Positions 53,538 to 62,621 of a stretch of 64,000 bases of DNA are shown here, in pieces (position 1 is the first letter of the stretch; each line of letters starts with the position of its first letter). Source of the stretch: Phymatolithon calcareum. Lineage: Eukaryota > Rhodophyta > Florideophyceae > Hapalidiales. The stretch lies in contig OZ345385.1 of assembly GCA_977006965.1 (NCBI GenBank), positions 930,001 through 994,000 on the forward strand. The letters are read 5' to 3'. Below the pieces are notes generated by a model, which saw only the letters and a program-made list of their open reading frames with translations, was not told the origin of the DNA and made no database searches. Made by a program: the position numbers and the translations under genes.

Positions 53538-54038
53538 ATGTTGGACAGATTGAACAGTCCATCGCCCAGAGTGGCATTCGAAGCGAGCAGCGGGTGTGGC
53601 TGTGCGCGAAGAAACATACGAGACTTTATCTATGTGGAAACGAACCCAAACTTCAAGTCTTGGTTTTACGATGTAATTTTGGACAAGCTGCCGAAAATGG
53701 GCTACAAGGTATCGGTGATTTTTCTCCGCAAGTACATAGCTGCGGCTGTGAAGAGTTTGTATGATACTGGATACTTCAGCGCGCGAAACGGGTATAACTG
53801 GATGGAGACGGCGAATGGAGTGAATTCGGAAGTACGAAGCATTGGGAAGGAGGACGCACTGGACGAATACGACAAGATAGTTTCTTATATTGAGAATGCG
53901 GCAGCTGTGACGCGTAAAGTCATGGCGAAGTACGGAGAAAAATCGGAAAAGGGTTTCCCTGTGGAATTTGTTGAGATGAGATCGGAAGAGGTGTACGGTC
54001 GGAGAGGGACCCCACACTTCTTACCTTCCGCGAAATGA
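53538..54038 (+). CDS. hypothetical protein
   Basis: A 166-codon ORF with mixed alpha/beta-like content (NFKSWFYDVILDKLPKMGYK, AAVTRKVMAKYGEKSEKGFP). No motif recognised. It may be the 3' part of a larger broken gene starting near 52,447, because a Met-rich frame break lies between them. Codon usage looks protein-like. Confidence 0.35.
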   Translation: MLDRLNSPSPRVAFEASSGCGCARRNIRDFIYVETNPNFKSWFYDVILDKLPKMGYKVSVIFLRKYIAAAVKSLYDTGYFSARNGYNWMETANGVNSEVRSIGKEDALDEYDKIVSYIENAAAVTRKVMAKYGEKSEKGFPVEFVEMRSEEVYGRRGTPHFLPSAK

Positions 54039-54304
54039 AACCCACCTCTCCGAACTACTACACCCTGTTTTCTTCTGTACTTCTAGGGAGTAACTAATGG
54101 TCAGGGCTGTAATTCCTGGTGCCGTCGGCATAGGATGGGACTGAAATCCGGTGGGTGGACCAGGACCAGGCCCCATAGTCAGGGGTTTCCGTCGCTGAAC
54201 AATTTTTTGTCAAGAGATCTAAGAAGTGAAAACATGTTCTTTCGCCATCGGGACGTGGAAACAAAAATTGCAATGCTGCAAAGTGAGTACATTTATGATC
54301 CTCA

Positions 54305-55006
54305 TACTGGCCTAAGATCGAAAGTGGTTTTAATGTTCATAGCCACAAGTTCGTTGCGCAACTACTGTACTTGAACGAGTACGGCAAGATCACCTTGCAT
54401 ATTTTGTTGGATTCAGCTTTCCCGCAAGCGCGACAGTACACTTCGCCTTCGTTGATTTCATCATCTCCCCTCCAATACTACCACCGCATTCACAATCGAT
54501 CCACACTTTTCGCAAACAGCTAAACGGTGTATGTCCGATGCTGTGCCAAGGCGATCCTTCAGGAGAAAAGAGCATCCATGAGCAATAAAATCTTGCCGCG
54601 GTCGAGAAGCGTCATCCTGTAGACTAATGAGTAGGGAACGGTGCGTGACAAGCAAGGTTGTCGGGGAGAGGCTTTTCGAGTGCTGTGTTTGTTTTGTCTT
54701 CTTTTTCGAGCTGTAAACGGTCCATTCATCAAGGCCACCTATGATATCTCTAACGTTGTATTCAACATCTGCCCCTATTACCTCCTCAAAAACCGTCAAT
54801 GTGTTTCGCAGCTCCGCCAAATACGACTGGTCAGATGAGCTTCGCTCATTTTTGATGAATTGATACACCGGAATGTCGTCAAGGCTGTACAGTCTCTTCA
54901 TTTCTTCTCCTCGGGAGTCGTGCATCACGTTGCCGCCGTCAATGTAGATTTTTTTGCATAGGCCGTCCAAAGCGCATGACACAGTGCTAGAATCAGAGTC
55001 ACTCAT
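54305..55006 (-). pseudogene. RPA2: RNA polymerase I second-largest subunit, C-terminal fragment in an unrelated N-terminal context
   Basis: The ORF 55,006-54,461 begins with an unrecognised acidic region (MSDSDSSTVSCALDG...). From about 54,600 it becomes DFIAHGCSFLLKDRLGTASD, then VCEKCGSI. This is the C-terminal clamp and zinc ribbon of the RPB2/RPA2/RPC2 family, closest in pattern to RPA2 (AHG.SFLL.DRL, C..CGS). Continuing in other frames, VYCRACGK supplies the second Cys pair and a final frame gives NELVAMNIKTTFDLRPV ending near 54,305, the typical C-terminus. Frame breaks occur at about 54,470 and 54,385. The bulk of the roughly 1,100-residue subunit is absent. Confidence 0.65.
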
Positions 55007-55332
55007 TCTGTACTGTACTGAACTGTACAGTACTTGAGGACTGGGAAAATGTGTCTCTTACCCGTTGAAGAATTTCGCATGCATGGAGTATGATACACCA
55101 CAATTGTGGCACATATGTTAAGATTTCCAGAAGAAATCATCATTCACGTGTGAATTACAGTAATTTACTGTAGATATCAAATGACATTACAGTAGTCTGA
55201 ATTACTTTTAGAGCTTTGTAATTTATCTGGCTGGCTAAAGAGCTCGCTCTATCATATTCAAAAAATGCTGAAAATAATAATTGCACCGGGTATGATAGAA
55301 CTCGAACCCTTTCATACTGTATCATACAGTAC

Positions 55333-55392
55333 TGACCCGGTGACTGCCTCATCCATCCATTCGAATGGATGGATGAGGCAGTCACCGGGTCA
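55333..55392. repeat. perfect 60-bp palindrome without spacer
   Basis: The left half (55,333-55,362) begins TGACCCGGTGACTGCCTCAT and ends in TTC. The right half (55,363-55,392) is its exact reverse complement, with TTCGAA at the centre. No mismatch and no spacer. It would form a 30-bp hairpin or cruciform. The preceding 40 bp contain two smaller ATACTGTAT / ATACAGTA inverted words. Confidence 0.95.
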
Positions 55393-55639
55393 TCTTTTCC
55401 TGAGAGAGAACTCCGCCAATGTTTGGCGATTTAGAGGCTCAGCGCCACTGGATGGAGCTCGCCGTGAACGTACTGTACCAGCACAAGACTGGTATCGCCA
55501 CTAGGGATGTCAATATTGACGCATCATGCGACAGTTCATCTCGCGGACGCTTTTGTATTCTTCGCTGCGCTCATTCTTTTTGCACGCACGCACGCACGAA
55601 CGCACGCACGCAAGGCGAATAAGGCCTTTCCTATCAGAT

Positions 55640-56520
55640 CAGATCTCTTGCATTCTGTGTCACGTTCCCGGCGTTAATCATCATTGTCCATGGCTATTTT
55701 GAGTATAACTCGTTCAGTTTCGGTCTTCTCATCTTCTCCATCACGGCTTATCTTTCCGACTATGACATTCTGGGTGCAATCTTCTTCTGTTTATTCATCT
55801 ACTTCAAAAAATGGGCCTTTACTACGCGCTCGCCCTATTCGCTATGCATGTATCACGCGTCATGCGCATCGTCCGTTCCCGATCGCTACTAGACGCGGCG
55901 ATATACGCCGTGCGAGTGCTGATTGCCATTGGCGCAGGAAGGGCCGTCACACTTTGGCCTGGACTCCATGACACAAGTGATGCGTCGCCTTTTACCAGTG
56001 TCACGCGGACTTTACGAGGACAAGGTTGCCAACGTGTGGTGTTCCATATCTGTCTTTCTCAAGCTGAACCGCCTCCTGTCGCGCGAAAGTCTCGTTTTTA
56101 TTTGCACGGTTGCGACCTGCGTCGCATCGCTGCCGTTTAGTGCGGCCGCCATGCGACAGCGTACCGCGAAAACATTATTGCTCTCCATGTCCGGATGCAC
56201 GCTTTCCGCATACCTGATCGCCTTTCATGTGCACGAGAAACAGATACTTCTCCCGCTCATGCCGCTATAGTAGCGCTTCTTTTTGACATATGTCCAGTGC
56301 TGTGCATTTGGATGTCGCTCGCCGCGAGTGCATCGCTATTCCCGATACTTGCTCGCAAGGGTCTTGCCTTGCCCTATGTCGTACTCACCCCTATGCAAGG
56401 CATCGCTGGTCTTTTTACTCTCAATGTCATGTGCACAATGTTTTCTTTTCTCAGGAACCGTTCCAACTTTTTTATATGGTTGGTCGTAACTATTCCGCGA
56501 GCGGCGTCATGAAGAGGCCA
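55640..56520 (+). pseudogene. ALG6: ALG6-type dolichyl-P-glucose alpha-1,3-glucosyltransferase, frameshifted
   Basis: Multi-pass ER membrane enzyme that adds the first glucose to the lipid-linked N-glycan precursor (family knowledge). Blocks appear in order but in changing frames: IIIVHGYFEYNSFSFGLLIF (about 55,680-55,735), DILGAIFFCLFIYFKKW, GLYYALALFAMHVSRV (55,811), RRLLPVSRGLYEDKVANVWC (about 55,980-56,040), AFHVHEKQILLPLMP (about 56,220-56,265), then AAIVALLFDICPVLCIWMSL and FPILARKGLALPYVV. EDKVAN.WC and HEK.ILLPL.P are signature stretches of ALG6/ALG8. At least four frame breaks; the N-terminal third (luminal catalytic loop) is not seen upstream. Not functional as read. Confidence 0.8.
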
Positions 56521-57110
56521 CTGCTCGCATCAGATGTGGTGCACGATTGCAACTGAGCCGATGACTAAGAAAAAGAACGGTGTAGCATAATCTGGAATCT
56601 CTTCCATTTTTCGGAACACAAGACTCTTGTGACAAGAGTCAACATTGCGGCGGCACTTTCACCAATGTCAAGATTGTCGCTCACGTTGCGAGTGATTTAA
56701 TCAGCTTGTTTGAGATAGAAGATCAGTTTGCCGTTCAAATTGAGCTGATGAGCTTTAGCCCATCTGCCTTGTTGTTTTTCACTCCCGTGGTTCCGCTTCT
56801 CGGCGCACTATTTGGCTCTCTACAATGCAGGTATTTCTTCATTTACTGTACTTGCATAAGACGTATCACCCATGGCTATAATCGTAGAAGATCGCCCGCT
56901 TCATAAGTGAGCTTCGTTTACAGACTTAGATCTTGCACGCATAGCTCTTCTCGCTGCGGGAGTTCCTGCTCTCCGACATTTAGCATGTCAATATTTGGAG
57001 TGGTCAAATTCCGCCTTTCGCTGATTCCCGACGAAATGGATATGTGCAAAAGCTTTCGAAATTCGAATGGAAGAGACTTGAGGAAACTAGGGTGAACTAA
57101 GTATGGCAGC
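56521..57110. other. no gene confidently recognised
   Basis: A hydrophobic frame at 56,706-56,906 (SPSALLFFTPVVPLLGALFG) may be the last membrane segments of the ALG6 pseudogene. The remainder shows no gene. Confidence 0.35.
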
Positions 57111-57114
57111 GTGT

Positions 57115-57200
57115 GAAAGGCCACGCTGTTACTCCAAATCAAGGTCCAGGAAGCTTTTAAAATAAATTTACCTACATATCCCCCTTTTGAAATTCTTCTA
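57115..57200 (+). mobile_element. LINE-A 3' terminus
   Basis: A short match to the LINE-A 3' end: CACGCTGTTACTCCAAATCA, then AAGCTTTTAAAATAAATTTA and ATATCCCCC. Compare 33,905-33,966. Heavily 5'-truncated. Confidence 0.6.
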
Positions 57201-57489
57201 TTTGGAGGAGAGATCAAAGTCTTGCGCGAAAGGGGGAGGATGCTATCAAGTGGTTGATCAAGACCGAACTAAGAGCAGTTGTATTAATTAGGCGATAGCA
57301 AAGGTTATGCAGCACAAATTGTCTAAATCATATGCTGTTTGTTTACACCAGGAAGCACAAAATTTGTGCTTAAACAAACAAAAAAACAATTTAATTGTTT
57401 GTTTGTTTGTTTATTGCAGGTTATTCGAATTACACAAAGTGTACATTATTCAACATATAGGAGTCCTCTAAATGTTCCTGATATGGATC

Positions 57490-57692
57490 CATTCCTGGTA
57501 CTCGCGTATCTTCTTCGCGCTAGTACTGCTGCACACCACTCCACGGCGACATCCGTGTGCCCTTTGCGGAACGTTAATTCAATTCTTGCTTGTGACAGGA
57601 CTCGAACCGGCGACCTCAACATTCCTGCCTGTATCATACCGAAATATGCACACAGGTGCGCGGAGGCAGTTTTACCACTATACCATAGGTGG
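57490..57692 (-). mobile_element. tRNA-headed SINE, copy 2
   Basis: Antisense copy of the 13.5 kb repeat with better preserved promoter boxes. Box A is TGGTATAGTGGTA (minus strand, from about 57,685). Box B is GGTTCGAGTCC (57,608-57,598), a perfect RNA polymerase III internal promoter match. Between them a CCTGT...ACAGG stem encloses CATATTTCGGTATG. The body (GCACACGGATGTCGCCGTG and beyond) extends to about 57,490. Box A to box B is about 80 nt, roughly 35 nt more than a tRNA, so this is a tRNA-derived SINE or, less likely, an intron-bearing tRNA relic. Confidence 0.7.
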
Positions 57693-57699
57693 GTGTTCA

Positions 57700-58245
57700 T
57701 CTGCTATATAACACTGAATCACAATCAGCGGTCCGTGCTTTCCCCAAGAGCACGACTAGTCTATCATTGTTCCAAATTACGCACTTCAGTGCCTAATACC
57801 GTAGCAAAGTTTAGTTTGGTCCTCGTCGGCTTTCGAGATAACACAAAAAAGTTGACGCCAAGGTTGACCGCATCAAAGGCGCGGAGCTAGTACGAACTGC
57901 GTCTGTAACTTGCGGAACTGAAACATTTCTGTCCCCTCTGGTCTCCTGGCTTATTTTGTAATCACCCGAAATTCCTCTGTTCATCAAGTCCTTAAATGGG
58001 ATAGCTGCTCCGGCAAGCATTTGTTTAGAAACTTCTGAAAACTGGAGACCTTTTCAAAACACCGGCTCTAAATACTTGTTAAAGAGTATACACACACCGT
58101 AATTCAGAGTCACTTGAGCAAATGTTCTCGGCGGAATTTCCCTAGCTCTATATTGCAGAGTTCCATTAGCCGTCTTCAGTTCCGCGGAGCCTACTCATCG
58201 ACGAACAGCACTGCGATGTCCTCTTGAACTTTCACAGCAGCTTGC
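57700..58245. other. no gene recognised
   Basis: Short frames only. No terminal repeats identified by eye. Confidence 0.35.
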
Positions 58246-58249
58246 AATA

Positions 58250-59045
58250 TGCGGATTGTGGCTGACACTATGTGCGCAGCGTATTTATGTACTGGCCTAA
58301 TGAATATTTTTAAGAGCCTGGTGTACTTTTCGATGTTCTATTCCGAGTGTGCTCAGGAGCCAAGTCTTTATGCCTGCGCTTTTGAATCGCTCCAGGAGGT
58401 GTCTGTCGTGCATACCATTTTCGTCGATAGTTGTCCCCAAGTATTCTGCAATCTTTCTTTCTTTCTTTATTGCGGAAAGATAGCTCACACGGAAGGTGAG
58501 TGTCTGAAGCTGTTTTGCAACAGCTTCTCATTGTTCAGAAATTTGAGAACGGCTAGGGGTCTCTCACGGCATAGCTCTTCTACGGTTTTTGTACTTATTC
58601 GACCGATAAACGTGCGTATGGAGACAGAGCGTCCCCCGCATCGTAGAATCAGATGTTCGGCTGTCTCTTTGCAACCAGAAGTACAGGCCTTGCACACTGG
58701 ATCGTATACAATTGCAATCTTCAAAGTAAGGATATGCACTTTTGCCAATTAGAGGGTAGAATCCGTTCTTGTCATTCGCCTTGGTCATTTTACTGCGCAC
58801 TTCTGTACAGACTATCTCATTCGATAGTCCTGGGTCCATTGGGAGCCTTCATTCAGAAGATTTTGGAGCTCCTCTTGAAGTAGTATGACACAACCCCGCA
58901 TTTGTGCTTGTGCTGTTCAGGGTCAGAGCTGTTACTCTCTCGGCCCAGGTATCCATAAGGATATTCAAAAGAGTTGGACTTAGAGGGGGTCCTTGCGGGA
59001 CACTACGCTTGCTTGTGCCTCGGGTTCTTCTCGAGTGACCCATGA
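58250..59045 (-). mobile_element. LINE-B fragment, antisense, interrupted by a LINE-RH end
   Basis: From right to left: RT block SVPQGPPLSPTLLNILMDTW (about 59,000-58,940), AERVTALTLNSTS, then after an interruption the thumb block KIAEYLGTTIDENGMHDRHL (about 58,455-58,395) and FKSAGIKTWLLSTLGI. These match 3,738-4,330 and 740-870. Between the two parts (58,456 to about 58,840) lies a LINE-RH 3' end. Confidence 0.7.
58456..58760 (-). mobile_element. LINE-RH 3' end
   Basis: Antisense C-terminus with the Zn-knuckle CKACTSGCKETAEHLILRC (about 58,697-58,640), FIGRISTKTVEELC and an LNNEKLL ending. It corresponds to 12,880-12,690 (CKMCPYGVKETVEHLILHC, FIGRVRAKTVENVC, LNNENLL). The 3' tail is (GAAA)n, visible as CTTTCTTTCTTT at 58,456-58,467. 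It is inserted into LINE-B sequence. Confidence 0.75.
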
Positions 59046-59049
59046 CGGC

Positions 59050-59720
59050 AAAGGACCCTTTTTGCAGCGACAGGGCGGCTAGTATTGCGGCATTCGTGGA
59101 CGGTCTGTGCTTGATTTCCTCCCGGTGCTTTTACCTTGGGACTCGATCGTATGCAGATCTCTGACCAAGTACTGCTTCTGCCTTCCTACCCTTTCTTACA
59201 GCTGCCATATATCGGAGGAGAGCCCTTTCGGTGCCACGTACGTCGAGAATGCGAAGACCGTCGTGGTTGCTATGTCAAGCGCACGTAGCGATATTGTTGC
59301 TAAAAGGGTGGCGGAAGATGCCGAACAAGAGGAACTGCAGACTATGTAAGTTCTCGACTCCGATTGCGCTCAATGCGAAATACCAGTATATTGGGAGCTT
59401 GGGAGTTATTGCAGTAGCTATTGGTACCGCGACAGTTATTGCCGTAGCAATTGCACTCTCACGACGACCCCCAATAAATATGCCGTTAATTGCTCCCATG
59501 GCCTGCTCCCGCCGTCGTAGCAGCTGCCGTTGCACTTCCTCCGCACACGCTATCAAGATGCCTACACCGTGGCTGAGCTGCGTGGGTTTAGAAGAGATTG
59601 TGGCGTCGTGCACTTACGCAAGCACAGCTATGTGGGCTGACTGTGCGCGCTTGGTGACACCACAGTGTTCTTCCTATTTCTTGCAATCATGGCGTGAATG
59701 ATCTATGCCGCCGCTATGGA
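59050..59720. other. no gene confidently recognised
   Basis: A minus frame (59,613-59,275) has a hydrophobic Ala/Ile-rich stretch (ESAIATAITVAVPIATAITP) that could be a membrane segment, but nothing supports a gene. Confidence 0.3.
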
Positions 59721-59727
59721 TGAAGCG

Positions 59728-60290
59728 TCATGGGGTTTTAGGGCTGATATCGCGCTCGTTGGCGGGCCATTTCTGTTTGATTGACTGAAGGACGGGGCGT
59801 TTTCTGCAATTCTCGGCCCTAGCGGCTGCTTTCAGAATCTTCTTTCTCTCATACTGCTTTATGTTTGCGCTCTCCATAGTTTCCTTGGCTGCAATACAGA
59901 GGTGCGGGTTTACTTTTGCATGAGTTACATCCATATCTGCATTCTGGAGTTCCTTGGTGTCCCGCTCTGATTCCGGAGTTGAAGCGAGGTTCTCTGCACG
60001 TCTGATGAGTCTTCGCACGAATAGTCGTGGCAGGATGTCTCTTCTGTCTTTCGGGTTTACAATACGTCACATCGCCCTGCTTCTGTCCGGGCTCTTTTTC
60101 CCAGGTTTTTCCAGTATCTGGCCCAAGAAGATCGACTCGATCTTCTTGATCTCACTCTCCACTTTGGGTGTCCAACGTGTCAAATGCAGCGCATATTCCC
60201 ATCTAGACTGCACAAGGGATTTGTACAACCTTTTAGATATTGCTGGGTGGACTCCGTTAGTAAAGACTCCGAGCCTTTAGGAGCAATAAG
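59728..60290 (-). mobile_element. LINE C-terminal fragment, antisense
   Basis: Minus-strand reading from about 60,280 gives RLYKSLVQSRWEYALHLTRW, then PKVESEIKKIESIFLGQILE. This is the thumb block seen in LINE-C at 14,355-14,470 and LINE-A at 33,165-33,250. Then, frame-shifted, the charged region 60,018-59,728 follows. No catalytic motif remains. Confidence 0.65.
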
Positions 60291-60600
60291 AAGAGCGCCG
60301 GGCCAGAAAAGTTACCTTAGTCAAGAATGGGTCTCTTCACCAAGCAGTGAGGCTGAATGAAATCTCGCACAAAATGCTTTACGGAAGATGGTTTGTAGGG
60401 CAAACCAACCGAAACAGACCGAAGAAATGGGCAATCATGGAACATGGCTAGTGAGAATACTTAACAGAACCCTAAGGAAACGGACGTGGACCTCTGAAGA
60501 AGAGAATTATCTCACTCGAGTTATTGATGGAACACTATTCAACTTTGTTCGGTCAAATAAACAAGGAGAAATAATTATTTCTATTTTATCAACTTGCTTG
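60291..60600 (+). mobile_element. LINE-B/C C-terminal fragment
   Basis: The plus frame gives EERRARKVTLVKNGSLHQAV (about 60,295), parallel to the family B block at 5,285. It then continues with WTSEEENYLTRVIDGTLFNF (about 60,480-60,540), similar in position to the LINE C-terminus. It lies head to head with the preceding minus fragment. Confidence 0.5.
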
Positions 60601-60635
60601 CAATCTTCTTTTCCAAACTGAAATGGGTATACCCA

Positions 60636-60685
60636 AACTCAGTGCCAATGCCAAGTAAGGCCCGGGCCTTACTTGGCACTGAGTT
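60636..60685. repeat. palindrome (30-bp perfect core)
   Basis: TGCCAAGTAAGGCCC at 60,649-60,663 is followed directly by its complement to 60,678. The symmetry continues as AACTCAG/CTGAGTT on both sides after a 6-bp TGCCAA duplication on the left. It would form a stem of more than 20 bp. Confidence 0.85.
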
Positions 60686-60852
60686 TTGCCTTACTTCAAC
60701 ATTATTGGCTCAACACTGCCACGTGGCGATTTAGAAACCCCCGACCGACGTATCATTAATTATCCGAATGTGAGCTCCAGAACACCACCATGAAAACCCG
60801 CGAAGATCTGGCTGCCGTACCGTTTCTCTCGCTCTCTCCGTGCTGCTAAACG

Positions 60853-62406
60853 ATGTCGTCGTACCCGTACGATCTCAATGTGAAGTACGGGGAAGAAAAC
60901 TTTGAGGACGATGAAGGAACAAAGGGTCGCGAGTATGCACACGACGTCGTTCGCAATCTCATGTCAGATGGCTTGAATGATGAATCTTCTCTAGTGACAA
61001 TCCGGGACTATTCTAATGAATTAACCGCTAAGATGCGGGGCAGAAGTGGAGTTGAATTCTTTGACGGCAGCGATTCTATTTGCGTAGCATCATCTGTGTC
61101 TCAGTTGCCAGTCGATGATCGTGTTGTTGCAGGAGCCGGACACTTGCATATCTGTTCCAATTCCAGAAAAATCTACAAGGCCCTATCCACTGCAATTGAT
61201 GCAAAAATGGTTCGGTTCACGGGTGTTTTCGACTGCGTCAATCGGTACGCACTCAGTGGTGTCGCCAACCCGGAGGGCGTTCTAGCTGCGGACAGGCCGG
61301 TGCCGTACTATTTCCACGAAGAGTCCCCGCTTCGGGGTGTGATAACTTTTAACGAAGTTCTTCCTACTGGAGATGGTCGTCACGTAATTATCGTGAACGT
61401 AGACAACGGGCAACGTGCTCTTACGCACAGCATATCGGCGGGGACTGTCATTTACCTCGGCGGTACTCATGACGAGTCTCTAATCTCTTCGGTAACGTCC
61501 TCCTCGACGCATTCCTTTAGTACACTAGGAGATGGGCTCCTTTTCCCTGTCTTCTCTACTCCTTTGGAGCTCAGTCCCGGGGGCTCCGATATGCGGCTTG
61601 TTATTTCTTCCTCTCCATGGGAGCGAACGTACGGAGGTGGGAATTGTGGGAGGAATGTGGCCCTTGCGAAGATGAAAAATGGAAACTTTCTCTACTGGGG
61701 CACGGATTATTCCCCGTCTGCAGGTTTTCAATTGTCTCCACTACCTCTTTCCGAGATTCCGATCCAGTATTTCGCAAAGGATTGCGGGTGGCCGTCATCA
61801 GCGGGGGAAGCGATTTTTGATGGAGCTCTAACGGAAACGTTTGAAGGAGCGTGGGTCATGCGTGGAGCTCGCCTCCTGGAAGTTGTGGAAGAGGGGCTGT
61901 ATCCTGACGGTGTGCTGGAGCGCCTTCGAGGTGGATTTGATCGGATATCGAACATATCTTGTAATTTTTCTGCGTTCCGCATTTACAATAGGGTCAACAA
62001 GGTGCTACGCCTTTTGGAATCAACCAATGGAGCCGTAGAAGGATTTTGCCTCGTTGACGGCGGTAAGTACGAATGTACCATCGAAGCACTTGCCAAAGTG
62101 TCACGTCTTTCTGCAGCTGCACTGGGTGCGTTCATCAGCTCATGCGGACTATCGAACAGATGTTTCTTCGATGTTCCTTTTGCCGGTCGTGCAATGCGAG
62201 GAACGGTGAAGCTTGTTGGAGGAATTCCAACTGGAGAGTGGATGAATGGTCGCTTGATACCGACAAGTGCAGGCCTTCTTTACAATATGCTTAATGACTC
62301 GTATCACAGTTTTGACAATATCGATGGAATATCTTACGTACATCCGTACACGGGTGGATTGATTAATGTTGGAAAGAATCTGAAGATTGCTCCTCGCATT
62401 CAATAG
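60853..62406 (+). CDS. intact 517-residue orphan protein
   Basis: The longest uninterrupted non-transposon ORF in the window; it starts MSSYPYDLNVKYGEENFEDD and ends NVGKNLKIAPRIQ. The first about 70 residues are acidic and soluble. The rest looks like a beta-rich globular fold with many Gly, Ser, Val and aromatic residues (HVIIVNVDNGQRALTHSISA, GTVIYLGGTHDES, VMRGARLLEVVEEGLYPDGV). No signal peptide, transmembrane segment, repeat or known catalytic motif is evident. The first ATG directly follows a stretch with stops in frame. Being intact among broken neighbours, it is either recently acquired or under selection. A mobile-element or viral structural origin is possible but unsupported. Confidence 0.7.
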   Translation: MSSYPYDLNVKYGEENFEDDEGTKGREYAHDVVRNLMSDGLNDESSLVTIRDYSNELTAKMRGRSGVEFFDGSDSICVASSVSQLPVDDRVVAGAGHLHICSNSRKIYKALSTAIDAKMVRFTGVFDCVNRYALSGVANPEGVLAADRPVPYYFHEESPLRGVITFNEVLPTGDGRHVIIVNVDNGQRALTHSISAGTVIYLGGTHDESLISSVTSSSTHSFSTLGDGLLFPVFSTPLELSPGGSDMRLVISSSPWERTYGGGNCGRNVALAKMKNGNFLYWGTDYSPSAGFQLSPLPLSEIPIQYFAKDCGWPSSAGEAIFDGALTETFEGAWVMRGARLLEVVEEGLYPDGVLERLRGGFDRISNISCNFSAFRIYNRVNKVLRLLESTNGAVEGFCLVDGGKYECTIEALAKVSRLSAAALGAFISSCGLSNRCFFDVPFAGRAMRGTVKLVGGIPTGEWMNGRLIPTSAGLLYNMLNDSYHSFDNIDGISYVHPYTGGLINVGKNLKIAPRIQ

Positions 62407-62621
62407 GATGCAACATATAACTTTTCATCTTCGCACCGGTTGCCGGAGCTGGCAATGATGCTTTTCCGGGCAAACTGGCGGAGAGGCGAAAGATGCGATC
62501 GGCGCTCCTCTCAATGGTTCAATCTGGAGGCGATGACTGGGTAGATAAAAGTGGTGCCGCAAAGCAGCGTGGCAGCTTTCCGTCACCTCACGGTTGAAAT
62601 GTACAATGCGATCATGAGATT

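Noticed and set aside
55155-55504. Two small ORFs sharing the peptide ASSIHSNGWMRQSPG on opposite strands
   Set aside because: The shared peptide is an artefact of the perfect palindrome being read on both strands.
57598-57690. A functional tRNA gene (box A, box B, GGTTCGAGTCC)
   Set aside because: The box spacing is too long, the acceptor stem does not pair convincingly, and the same unit with non-tRNA body sequence recurs at 13.5 kb. SINE fits better.
60853-62406. Endogenous viral capsid gene
   Set aside because: Beta-rich composition alone is not evidence; no viral replication gene or recognised capsid motif is nearby. Kept as an orphan.
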